The position numbers were made by a program, and so were the translations under genes. The notes beneath the pieces are model-generated. The model searched no databases. It was not told where the DNA came from and saw only the letters and a program-made list of their open reading frames with translations. 38,415 nt of DNA from Gallionella sp. UBA6045 (GTDB lineage Bacteria; Pseudomonadota; Gammaproteobacteria; Burkholderiales; Gallionellaceae): the NCBI GenBank assembly GCA_002429165.1, contig DIYV01000066.1, positions 1-38,415 on the forward strand. The letters run 5' to 3'. This document shows, piece after piece, positions 8,702 through 16,465 of the stretch; the stretch's first letter is position 1, and each line of letters opens with the position of its first letter.

Positions 8702-10018
8702 TTAACCGGGGATGAACATCCGCACGGCCGCCGCGCCCATGACCGCCGTCGCGATCCAGCCAAGGATGATAATCGATCTACTTGCGGTGAAAGCGCCCAT
8801 CACTGACTTCTTCGAAACCAGCAAGATGATCACAACCATTAGGGGCACGGCGACGACCCCGTTGATGACCGCGCTCCAGAATAAGGCCTTCATCGGACTG
8901 ATCGGCGAATACTGGATGGCGAGTCCGGCGAGCACACTGACGGCTATGACGCCGTAAAACCCGCGAGCTTCGGTCACCTTGCGTTCGAGGCCCCAGCTCC
9001 AACCCATAGCCTCGGAAAGGGCATAGGCCGCAGAGGCGGCGAGCACAGGCACGCCGATCAAACCGACGCCGAGAATGCCAAGGGCGAAGAGTATGTATGC
9101 GAAGTCGCCGGCGAGCGGCCGAAGTGCGCTCGCCGCCTGCGCGGCCGTATTGATGTCCGTAATTCCCGCCACGTTGAGCGTGACGGCAGTCGCCAGGATG
9201 ATGAAGTAGGCCGTGATGTCGGAGTAAAACATGCCGCTCCAGGTGTCCCACCGAATGCGACGGAATTCCTTGTCTGCCGAACGTGCATCGCGCACGAGCG
9301 GCGCAGCGCCTTGTTTTGCCTGCATGTCTTCGACCTCTTCGGATGCTTGCCAGAAGAAGAGGTAGGGACTGATGGTTGTGCCGAAGATGCCGACAATCAC
9401 AGCGGCTGCCTCAGAGTTTAGCGTGAAACTGGGCCAGACTGTGTGCAGCGCCACCTGCCCCCAAGGGACGTGAACTGTAAACAGGACCGCAGCGTAGGCC
9501 AGCAGTGAGAGCGTCAGCCACTTCAGGAAGAAGACGTAACGATGATAGGGGACGAACACCAGCAATAGCAGCGTTCCGAACACGAAGAACGCCGTCATGA
9601 GGTGGCGATTGAAGCCGGTTACAAGCTCCGCGACTTCCCCCATGGCAGCGACGTCGGCGGCGATGTTGAGAGTATTGGCGACCAGCAGCATCAGCACGAC
9701 GCCCTTAAGCACGATCGGCGGAAACGTGGCCTTGATGTTAGCGGCGAGTCCTTTTCCGGTGACGCGGCCGATGCGTGCGCACATGGATTGAATCGCTGCC
9801 ATCAAAGGGAAGGCCAGTGGCATCGTCCAAAGCATGTTGAGGCCGAATTGAGCGCCCGCCTGGGAGTAGGTGGCTATGCCGCTTGGGTCGTCGTCAGCCA
9901 CGCCGGTGATAAGCCCCGCCCCGACCCGCGACAGGGGGTGCTTCTTCAGGCGGTTCCAAAGAACCCGAAAGGCGTTCACGCGCTGCGATCCATTGACGTC
10001 ATCCTTAGAGAACTGCAT
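8702..10018 (-). CDS. Nramp-related divalent metal transporter with non-canonical binding motifs
   Basis: A 438-residue inner-membrane protein with about eleven membrane segments, of the Nramp/MntH superfamily. The TM1 region reads DDDPSGIATYSQAGAQFG, where classic Nramps have DPGN. The TM6 region reads GTTISPYLFFWQASEE, where classic Nramps have A-x-x-M-P-H-N. So the TM1 Asn and the TM6 Met, both metal ligands in MntH, are replaced, while the TM1 Asp is kept. This fits the divergent Nramp-related branches, some members of which carry Mg2+ rather than Mn2+ or Fe2+; the actual ion is not known. The gene is alone on the minus strand inside the inverted repeats and its promoter must lie in 10019-10329. 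Confidence 0.85.
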   Translation of the reverse strand: MQFSKDDVNGSQRVNAFRVLWNRLKKHPLSRVGAGLITGVADDDPSGIATYSQAGAQFGLNMLWTMPLAFPLMAAIQSMCARIGRVTGKGLAANIKATFPPIVLKGVVLMLLVANTLNIAADVAAMGEVAELVTGFNRHLMTAFFVFGTLLLLVFVPYHRYVFFLKWLTLSLLAYAAVLFTVHVPWGQVALHTVWPSFTLNSEAAAVIVGIFGTTISPYLFFWQASEEVEDMQAKQGAAPLVRDARSADKEFRRIRWDTWSGMFYSDITAYFIILATAVTLNVAGITDINTAAQAASALRPLAGDFAYILFALGILGVGLIGVPVLAASAAYALSEAMGWSWGLERKVTEARGFYGVIAVSVLAGLAIQYSPISPMKALFWSAVINGVVAVPLMVVIILLVSKKSVMGAFTASRSIIILGWIATAVMGAAAVRMFIPG

Positions 10019-10329
10019 GCACTCACTTGGCTAGTGGGAAACAAGCACCGGTATGCGAAGGGCATTTATATCTACTTAAAATTGCAAAGCGGGGAAAGAT
10101 GAACGTGTTTCTGTCTTCAAGATATATTTTATGACAACTAGTTGAAGTTCGGCTATTGGCACGAATGCGACCTTGGTTATTGTTCCATAAAGCAGCCAAT
10201 AAAAGTAGCTAGTATTCCGTGCAAACGTCCGCTGTTGGTAAAACAGGTTGATTGTATTCCTGTCGCCCGTAGTCAGCCACCCCGGTAAGGCGCACAGTTT
10301 GAGTCCCTTTACTTTACAAGGAACTCATC
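10019..10329. other. Divergent intergenic region between Nramp-like gene and recombinase
   Basis: Must carry promoters for both outward-reading genes. AT-rich stretches occur at about 10060-10080 and 10115-10135, but no clear -35/-10 pair stands out. The segment near 10145-10235 (GAAGTTCGGCTATTGG, then CGTCCGCTG) has the flavour of the GACCGCT/GTCCGC intergenic repeats seen at 8470-8580 and 11044, suggesting old repeat sequence. Confidence 0.35.
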
Positions 10330-10953
10330 ATGGAAGCCGATCATGTACACAATCATTCCGAACCATGGAACAAGGGAAGGCCAGTAGGTCAGAAGGCACC
10401 ACTCAAGCAAAAGGACATCTGGGCGATCCGAGTTCATCTTCAATTGTCGAAGCGCATCAGGGATCTTGCATTGTTCAACTTGGCAATCGATAGCAAGTTA
10501 CGAGGGTGTGACCTTGTTAGATTGACCGTCAAGGATGTGACTCATGGCGCTAATGTGGCAGCCAGGGCAATTGTGGTTCAGCAAAAGACACATCGCCCTG
10601 TTCAATTCGAGATCAACACACAAACGCGAGAGTCTCTTGAAAAATGGATTCAAGCCGAAAAGATGAAGATGGATGATTATCTCTTCCCTAGCCGTATTCA
10701 CAGGTCAGACCACATCTCCACCCGTCAATATGCACGTATTGTGCATCGTTGGTTTAGCGAGATCGGGCTTGATACCACCAACTATGGAACACACACGATG
10801 CGCCGGACCAAGGTAACGATCATTTATCGCCACACCAAAAATCTGAGGGCTGTTCAGTTGCTCCTCGGGCATACAAAACTGGAAAGTACGGTACGTTACC
10901 TTGGGATAGAAGTGGACGATGCGTTGGAGATTGCTGAACAGATTGAAATTTGA
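10330..10953 (+). CDS. Minimal tyrosine recombinase / integrase (catalytic domain only)
   Basis: A 207-residue site-specific recombinase with the complete catalytic set: R58 (in KLRGCDLVRL), K86 (in QQKTHRP), H155-x-x-R158 (in GTHTMRRT), H181 (in LLGHTKLEST) and the nucleophile Y190. It lacks the N-terminal core-binding (SAM-like) domain of phage integrases; only about 50 residues precede the first catalytic Arg. The ATG at 10330 has an AAGGA ribosome site at 10317. Short recombinases of this type recur in proteobacterial genomes, often without an obvious attached element. Here it may be the mobility gene of the surrounding island, or a stray copy. Confidence 0.85.
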   Translation: MEADHVHNHSEPWNKGRPVGQKAPLKQKDIWAIRVHLQLSKRIRDLALFNLAIDSKLRGCDLVRLTVKDVTHGANVAARAIVVQQKTHRPVQFEINTQTRESLEKWIQAEKMKMDDYLFPSRIHRSDHISTRQYARIVHRWFSEIGLDTTNYGTHTMRRTKVTIIYRHTKNLRAVQLLLGHTKLESTVRYLGIEVDDALEIAEQIEI

Positions 10954-10961
10954 AAGAAGTC

Positions 10962-10991
10962 GAGCCGCGCCTGGGTAACCGGTCGCGGCTC
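10962..10991 (+). terminator. Hairpin after the recombinase gene, possible terminator
   Basis: GAGCCGCG (10962-10969) and CGCGGCTC (10984-10991) form a perfect 8-bp GC-rich stem around a 14-nt loop, 8 nt after the recombinase stop. There is no T-run after it, so intrinsic termination would be weak. Confidence 0.4.
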
Positions 10992-11206
10992 TGCAAATCA
11001 CATTCATTGGCGGACATTTGCCTAGACACACGAATCACATACAATGACCGCTATCTGGAATAATTACTAAGGACGCATCTGTGCCACAAGCCGACGGTGA
11101 CCTTCCCTCCACAAAGCTGACTTCGCTTATTCATTCGCTAAATGTCATTTGACACTTGTTTAGGCTGGCTCTACATTCGGCCTTGTGTTCAAATAGCTTC
11201 AGCCAA

Positions 11207-14200
11207 ATGCCCGTTCAATTCTCTGATTTCTACAAGAGCCTCGACCACGACTCGCTCAAGCGCGGCAAGCAGTTCGAGCACTTCGTTAAATGGTTCCTGA
11301 AAGCTGATCCTGAGTGGTCAACCCAAGTTGACCAAGTGTGGCTATGGGATGAGTGGCCAGAGCGATGGGGGGTGGACTGTGGCATTGACCTCGTGTTCCG
11401 TCACAAGAATGGCGAAATCTGGGCAGTTCAAGCTAAGTGTTACGCGCCCGACTATCACATCAGCAAACCGGATGTGGATACATTCCTTAGCGAATCCAAC
11501 CGCAAAGGTATACACCATCGTCTGCTGATTGCCACTACAGACTTTATTGGTGGCAATGCTAGACAAGTTTGTGAAGCGCAGGAAAAACCCGTTGTTCGAT
11601 TTTTGTTGTCTGATTTTGAGCGTTCTGCTCTTGAGTATCCGGCCAACCTTGGCGAACTGGCGCAAGCCAAACGAAAGACCCGTCCCACTCCGAACGATGG
11701 AAATCATGACCATCAACTCGAAGCTATCGCCGATGTAGTAAAAGGCCTTCAAACCGCAGATCGTGGCCAACTCATTATGGCCTGCGGCACTGGCAAAACT
11801 TACGTCACGCTCTGGATTAAGGAACAGCTTGCCGCGCAACGCACCTTGGTACTTGTTCCATCGTTGGGGCTGCTATCTCAGATTTTGCGCGAATGGACAT
11901 TTGCCGCTGCCACTTCTTTTGAAGTGCTGTGCGTCTGTTCGGATCAAACCGTTGGCATAAAGGATAACGACGAAGCTATTCACAGCATTGCTGACCTCGC
12001 TTTCCCAGTTACCTCGGATGCAGACGAAGTAAAGAATTTTCTCAATAGTGCAGGTAATCGCGTTGTTTTCTCCACTTACCAATCTTCCTCAGTCATCGCT
12101 GCCGCTCAAGCCGACGCAACCATCCCAATCTTTGATTTGATTGTGGCAGACGAAGCGCACCGTTGCACAGGCAAGGTCTGCAGCGAGTTCACAACCGTCC
12201 TCGATAACGCGCAGATACGCAGTGCCAAAAGATTATTTGCTACCGCTACCCCGCGCACCTATTCCAGCAACGTCAAGAAGGTTGCCGAAGAGCGTGGTGT
12301 CAAAGTGGTTGGTATGGATGATGCCAAGCTGTTTGGCGAAGTGCTGCACGCACTACCATTTGGTAAAGCCATCGAGAAAAAACTGCTCACTGATTATCGT
12401 GTCGTCATTATCGGTGTGGATGACCCCACCATCGCGCAGTGGATAGCCAACCGCGAACTGATCACTACTGGCACAGGCATCGAAACTGACAGTGAATCCC
12501 TCGCGGCCCAGATCGGCATGCTCAAGGCCATCAAAGACTACGACCTCAAGCGTGTTATCAGCTTTCATAGCCGCGTCAAACGTGCCGAAGCATTCGCCAC
12601 CGACATCCAAAAGGTCATGGAGTGGATCAGCGACGAACATCGCCCCAGCGGAATCCTGCGCACTGATTTTGTATCCGGCAACATGCCTACCAACAAACGT
12701 AAGGTAAAGCTAGATCAACTGAAAGCACTGACCGGTGATGAGCGAGGAGTATTAAGCAATGCACGATGCTTGTCAGAAGGCGTGGACGTGCCATCCCTCG
12801 ATGGAGTGGCATTCATTGACCCGCGCAGCAGCCAAGTGGACATCATTCAAGCTGTAGGTCGAGCTATTCGCCTCAGCCCGGACAAGAGGGCAGTCACCAT
12901 CGTCCTGCCGGTGTTTATCGCAGCTGGGCAAAATATCGAAGACACGATTGAGGCGAGCAATTTCAAACCCATCTGGGAGGTGTTAAATGCACTGAAAGCG
13001 CATGACGACATACTGGCTTATGAACTGAACAAATTTAGAACTGAACTAGGTAAGAAATCGGGTTCAGGCTTCAGTACCGACGATCTTCAGAAAATCTTCA
13101 TCGACCTACCAACTACAGTAGATGCGAATTTTGGTGCCGCACTGCGTACATATCTGGTTGAACGAGTCACATCATCTTGGAACTTCTGGTTTGGGTTGCT
13201 GGAAGCTTTTGTGGAGCGCGAGGGGCATGCGTCTGTTCCAAAGAAATATAAAACAGAAGATGGCTATCACCTTGGTCAGTGGGTATCTGAGCAACGAAAG
13301 CATAAAGACAGCTTGTCACAAGAGCGTAAAGGACAGCTGGAAGCATTGCCGGGATGGAGCTGGGGAAGGTCTAATCAAGCAATAATGAAAAATGGATTTC
13401 ATTATCTCAAGGAATTTGTAGATAGAGAGGGGCATTCCAATGTTCCTAACGGATATGTAACAACAGATGGAATCAAGCTTGGTAGGTGGACTGGTGCTTT
13501 AAGAAGTGAAAAAGACCGGATGTCACCGGAGCGCAAAGCTCGGCTGGAAGCATTACCCGGTTGGAGTTGGGTTCGTTATCCAGATATGTGGGAAGAAGGA
13601 TTTAATTATCTTAAGGAATTCGTAGAACGTGAGGGGCATGCTAAGGTTCCGGTGTGCTTCAATACATCAGATGGATTCCGACTTCGTAATTGGGTGCAAA
13701 CCCAAAGAGCAAGAAAAAACAGCATGCCAGCGGAGCGCAAAGCACGGCTGGAGGCTTTGGCTGGTTGGTTTTGGGCTGTACAACCTTCATATGAGCATAG
13801 AAGTTGGGATGAACGGTTTAGCCACCTTAAAGAGTTCGTGAAAAGCGAGGGGCATGCCGAGGTTCCGTTAAATTACAAAACGACAGATGGATACTTCCTT
13901 GGTCAGTGGGTAAAGAGGCAACGAATCCAAAAAGACAGTATGTCACCGGAACGCAAAGCGTGGCTGGAAACATTGCCGGGTTGGCGTTGGAATAAACGAG
14001 TTAAAAAAATGGAAATTAAACCATGGAACGAATGGTTACAGATACTCAAGGAATTCGCAGATCGAGAGGGGCATTCCAATGTTCCTAGTGGTTATGAAAC
14101 GGCTAATGGATACCGTCTCGGTAAGTGGTTAGGCAACCAACGAAGCAAAAAAGACAGTATGTCACCGGAACGCAAAGCGTGGCTGGAAGCATTGCCGGGT

Positions 14201-14221
14201 TGGCGTTGGAGAATTAAGTGA
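11207..14221 (+). CDS. Nuclease-helicase: PD-(D/E)XK-like domain, SF2 DEAH helicase, five helicase-associated repeats
   Basis: A 1004-residue protein from the ATG at 11207. A TTG at 11156 would add 17 residues, but these look unlike protein and neither start has a good ribosome site. N-terminus: a restriction-endonuclease-like fold with GIDLVF (Asp about 60) and VQAKCY (about 74-79), the D...QxK pattern of Mrr-type nucleases. Middle: an SF2 helicase with Walker A CGTGKT (about 190), DEAH (about 315), TATPR, and QAVGRAIR (about 548). C-terminus: five ~67-residue repeats (about 657-1004; DNA 13177-14218), each with (E/S)GH...VP, (G/R)xW, ERK and LPGWxW, matching the Helicase Associated domain. 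This combination resembles helicase-nucleases of mobile elements and defence loci. It could restrict foreign DNA or help move the island; no methylase is nearby. Confidence 0.85.
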   Translation: MPVQFSDFYKSLDHDSLKRGKQFEHFVKWFLKADPEWSTQVDQVWLWDEWPERWGVDCGIDLVFRHKNGEIWAVQAKCYAPDYHISKPDVDTFLSESNRKGIHHRLLIATTDFIGGNARQVCEAQEKPVVRFLLSDFERSALEYPANLGELAQAKRKTRPTPNDGNHDHQLEAIADVVKGLQTADRGQLIMACGTGKTYVTLWIKEQLAAQRTLVLVPSLGLLSQILREWTFAAATSFEVLCVCSDQTVGIKDNDEAIHSIADLAFPVTSDADEVKNFLNSAGNRVVFSTYQSSSVIAAAQADATIPIFDLIVADEAHRCTGKVCSEFTTVLDNAQIRSAKRLFATATPRTYSSNVKKVAEERGVKVVGMDDAKLFGEVLHALPFGKAIEKKLLTDYRVVIIGVDDPTIAQWIANRELITTGTGIETDSESLAAQIGMLKAIKDYDLKRVISFHSRVKRAEAFATDIQKVMEWISDEHRPSGILRTDFVSGNMPTNKRKVKLDQLKALTGDERGVLSNARCLSEGVDVPSLDGVAFIDPRSSQVDIIQAVGRAIRLSPDKRAVTIVLPVFIAAGQNIEDTIEASNFKPIWEVLNALKAHDDILAYELNKFRTELGKKSGSGFSTDDLQKIFIDLPTTVDANFGAALRTYLVERVTSSWNFWFGLLEAFVEREGHASVPKKYKTEDGYHLGQWVSEQRKHKDSLSQERKGQLEALPGWSWGRSNQAIMKNGFHYLKEFVDREGHSNVPNGYVTTDGIKLGRWTGALRSEKDRMSPERKARLEALPGWSWVRYPDMWEEGFNYLKEFVEREGHAKVPVCFNTSDGFRLRNWVQTQRARKNSMPAERKARLEALAGWFWAVQPSYEHRSWDERFSHLKEFVKSEGHAEVPLNYKTTDGYFLGQWVKRQRIQKDSMSPERKAWLETLPGWRWNKRVKKMEIKPWNEWLQILKEFADREGHSNVPSGYETANGYRLGKWLGNQRSKKDSMSPERKAWLEALPGWRWRIK

Positions 14222-14310
14222 GGGTCAGCGATGGTTCTTTATAGGGGCGTTAATCCAGATCTTAACGAGCAAAATGCTAGTGAGTTCCCAGTAAGACAAC
14301 TTCCGCAATG
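14222..14310. other. Gap between the helicase gene and the right inverted repeat
   Basis: About 90 bp. No gene, clear hairpin or promoter is recognised here. Confidence 0.4.
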
Positions 14311-14492
14311 TGTCGATAGAACGCATCCGTGGTTTACAAAGCGGACATAGCGGTAGGATATTTTCCGGAAAAATTGTTTAGTCTGCAATGGGAGCAGTGC
14401 GGACCTAAGACGCAAAACCAGTAACGTCAGCTTCGCTACGCAGAGCGGACCTCTCGACAGTTAACCCCGGACTTCCGCAAAGGCCGAGAAGG
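14311..14492 (-). repeat. Right ~180-bp inverted repeat of the candidate island
   Basis: Reverse complement of the segment at 8428-8608, with about nine in ten bases matching by eye. It starts at TGTCGATAG and ends in GGCCGAGAAGG. It lies between the helicase gene and the promoter of the following pepSY gene. Confidence 0.8.
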
Positions 14493-14588
14493 AGCCGTCG
14501 GGGTGCACAGCCTGAACTTCCGTATCGTGTCGATATCCACACCGTTATCCGAAGAGCCAAAAAATACAAAATACCCTGACTGGCAATC

Positions 14589-14622
14589 GTTAAGCCTGCC
14601 TTAAGTATCGTTGTCGTATCCT
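14589..14622 (+). promoter_or_regulatory. QseB/PmrA-like operator and promoter for pepSY copy 1
   Basis: Half-sites GTTAAG (14589-14594) and CTTAAG (14600-14605) are 11 bp apart with a 5-bp spacer, a near-perfect match to the known PmrA/QseB arrangement. A -10-like TATCCT (14617-14622) follows after 11 bp. The identical layout, including the TATCCT, precedes the duplicate gene at 27627. Confidence 0.65.
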
Positions 14623-14671
14623 GCTTCGCATGGCAAACATTCTTGCCAGTGTGAACTTAAAGGAGATTTAA

Positions 14672-14977
14672 ATGAATAAGATTATCGCCACAATAATTGC
14701 AACCAGCGCCATTGCCTTTGCTATTCCTGCCCAGGCCTATACCGGGCAGGAGCTCGCCAAAAATGTCAAGGTAACCATCCAGGAGGCGCGTGCCATTGCG
14801 CTCAAGGCTCATCCGGGAAAGATTTCGGATGAAGAACTTGAAAACGAAAAGGGCGGGAGCGGTTTGCGCTATTCCTTCGATATCAAGCACGCCCATGCCA
14901 AAACCCAGGAAGTCGGGGTGGATGCGATGAGCGGCAAGGTGTTGGAAAATGATCCGGAAGGCAATAATCCGGACTGA
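14672..14977 (+). CDS. Secreted PepSY-domain protein, copy 1
   Basis: A 101-residue protein with a signal peptide (MNKIIATIIATSAIAFAIPA, cleaved about after AQA) and one PepSY domain: KVTIQEARAIALKAHPGKIS, then ENEKGGSGLRYSFDI and GVDAMSGKVLEND. PepSY domains occur in protease inhibitors and in small periplasmic proteins coded next to two-component systems; the exact role is unknown. Start: AAAGGAG ribosome site at 14660. The protein is nearly identical to that at 27627 (differences at about five positions), and the upstream DNA from about 14586 also matches, so this is a recent duplicate. Here it stands alone, without the regulator and kinase genes that follow the other two copies. A strong terminator follows. 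Confidence 0.9.
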   Translation: MNKIIATIIATSAIAFAIPAQAYTGQELAKNVKVTIQEARAIALKAHPGKISDEELENEKGGSGLRYSFDIKHAHAKTQEVGVDAMSGKVLENDPEGNNPD

Positions 14978-15001
14978 GGATTTGGTATCGCACAGTAAGT
15001 A

Positions 15002-15027
15002 CCCCCCGGCAAAGCCGGGGGGCTTTA
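15002..15027 (+). terminator. Rho-independent terminator after pepSY copy 1
   Basis: A perfect 9-bp stem CCCCCCGGC (15002-15010) / GCCGGGGGG (15014-15022) with an AAA loop, followed by CTTTATT. It lies 25 bp after the pepSY stop. Confidence 0.85.
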
Positions 15028-15204
15028 TTATGTGAACCGCTCAAAGCGGCTTAACGGAGTCGCTTACGCGGCCCCTACCCTACTTACATACAAACTGATA
15101 ATAGAGAATAAGATTTCTCGCATGTCAGGTTAATTTTGAATTCGTCTGGGTCACGTTCGTATTTCGAGAGTGATAGCCACTACCTTAAAGCAAGGAGCGA
15201 TGAG

Positions 15205-15801
15205 ATGAAGGATATTTTCTGGAAACAGACTCAAGCAATGTTGCCGGGTGTCCTGGCAATCTTTGCATTGCTTGGCAGTATGCAATTCTTAACAACGGCT
15301 GCAATGGCTTCTGAACAAGCGGTTGCGCAGGAAAAGAACCCCCCGGGCGATATTCCGGACTCGCAGGTTTTCGTCGCGTATCACTCTCCACTGGGATTTT
15401 CGCTCAAGGTGCCGGAAGGCTGGGCACGAACGGATCGCGGTGACGGAGCTATGTTTGCGGACAAATATAATGCGCTTGATGTCGCTCTAAGTTCCGCGTC
15501 CGCCGCTCCCACGACCACATCCGTAACGGATCACGAGGCTGCACTGCTGGTGACAAATGGCCGCGCGGTCAAGATCGCTCAAGTCAAGAGCGTAAAGCTG
15601 CGATCAGGTCCGGCGATCCTGATCGTCTACTCTTCAAATTCCGAACCCAACCCTGTCACGAACAGGCAACTGCGTCTCGAGAACAATCGCTACCTGATCT
15701 ATCGAGGCGGAAAGCTTGCGGCCATCAATCTCTCCGCACCGCTCGGGGCCGACAATGTCGACCAATGGAAACTCATCTCCAATTCGTTTCAGTGGCGCTG
15801 A
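15205..15801 (+). CDS. Periplasmic PsbP-like protein linked to an ABC transporter (function unknown)
   Basis: A 198-residue protein. The ATG at 15205 is preferred over upstream TTG because it has AAGGAG at 15193 with 6-nt spacing. Residues about 12-34 are hydrophobic and look like a signal peptide, cleaved near AMA. The mature part has a PsbP-like look: YHSPLGFSLKVPEGW near its start, then alternating beta strands, ending DQWKLISNSFQW. It has no lipobox. Its stop is one base before the start of the first ATPase gene, so it belongs to the ABC operon and is likely an accessory periplasmic or membrane-tethered subunit. No substrate can be given. Confidence 0.7.
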   Translation: MKDIFWKQTQAMLPGVLAIFALLGSMQFLTTAAMASEQAVAQEKNPPGDIPDSQVFVAYHSPLGFSLKVPEGWARTDRGDGAMFADKYNALDVALSSASAAPTTTSVTDHEAALLVTNGRAVKIAQVKSVKLRSGPAILIVYSSNSEPNPVTNRQLRLENNRYLIYRGGKLAAINLSAPLGADNVDQWKLISNSFQWR

Positions 15802-15802
15802 C

Positions 15803-16465
15803 ATGAGACCGCTGGAGGCGTTCGAACTCTACCGCTTCTACCACAGCGGCGACGACGAGACTGCCGCATTGAGGGGTGTTTCGGTAAAACTCGAGGCCGG
15901 CAAGTTCCTCGCCCTGATGGGACCTTCCGGCAGCGGCAAGTCCACACTGCTCGCCTGCCTTGCCGGACTGGATGAACCCGATGGCGGCCGCGTCGAGGTA
16001 ATGGGCTTGCGCCTGTCGCGGCGACCGGAAGCGGTGCGTTCCGCCCTGCGTGCCCGGCATATCGGCATCATGATGCAGTCCGGCAACCTGTTCGAGCACT
16101 TGACGGTCGAGGACAACATGCGGCTGCAGATGTCGCTCGCGAAAAAAATCGATTCGAGCGGGATTGACCGCCTGCTGGAGGTGATGGGCCTCGCGCAGCG
16201 GCGCCTGGCACGCCCATCCCAATTGTCGGGAGGAGAAGCGGCGCGCGCCGGGTTGGCGGTCGCCTTGTCGGCCGACCCGCAAGTGCTGTTGGCGGACGAG
16301 CCCACGGCGGAAGTGGACACAGCGACGGAGGCCAATATCCTGCAGCTGTTGCGGGAACGATGCGAAGCCGGCGGTGCAATTCTGGTCGCAACACACAGCC
16401 AGGCGCTGGCGGCGACTGCCGACAGCGTTTTACACATCCAGGACGGACGACTTATCCATGTCTGA
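15803..16465 (+). CDS. ABC transporter ATP-binding protein 1 (LolD/MacB-type)
   Basis: A 220-residue ATPase starting at ATG 15803, 1 nt after the previous stop. Walker A GPSGSGKST is at 40-48, the Q-loop region MMQSGNLF at about 90-97, the signature LSGGE at 141-145, Walker B VLLADEP with catalytic E166, and the H-loop THS with H198. The signature continues EAARAGLAVAL instead of the common QQQRVAIARAL, a notable drift. It resembles ATPases of FtsX-type exporters such as LolD and MacB. It overlaps the second ATPase gene by 8 nt. Two different ATPases beside one permease suggests a heterodimeric motor. Confidence 0.9.
   Translation: MRPLEAFELYRFYHSGDDETAALRGVSVKLEAGKFLALMGPSGSGKSTLLACLAGLDEPDGGRVEVMGLRLSRRPEAVRSALRARHIGIMMQSGNLFEHLTVEDNMRLQMSLAKKIDSSGIDRLLEVMGLAQRRLARPSQLSGGEAARAGLAVALSADPQVLLADEPTAEVDTATEANILQLLRERCEAGGAILVATHSQALAATADSVLHIQDGRLIHV

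Larger units (their letters stand above)
8428..14492. mobile_element. Candidate genomic island bounded by inverted repeats
   Basis: About 6 kb lies between inverted ~180-bp repeats. It holds an Nramp-like transporter (minus strand), a tyrosine recombinase and a nuclease-helicase (plus strand). It separates the pump 1 cluster from the pepSY/ABC cluster, which otherwise read in one direction. The helicase gene uses more AT-rich codons than its neighbours, especially after 13370. No transposase, target-site duplication or tRNA attachment site is seen. The repeats may instead be two copies of a dispersed intergenic repeat that happen to flank unrelated genes. Confidence 0.4.

Noticed and set aside
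10962..10991. Integron attC-like site
   Set aside because: Only a simple 8-bp stem; the R-box/L-box layout of attC sites is missing and no integron integrase is present.
11156..11206. TTG upstream start for the helicase
   Set aside because: The 17 added residues are Cys/Ser/Leu-rich and unlike the family; ATG at 11207 fits better.
13177..14218. Tandem DNA repeat array of satellite type
   Set aside because: The periodicity is explained by the five protein repeats of the helicase C-terminus.
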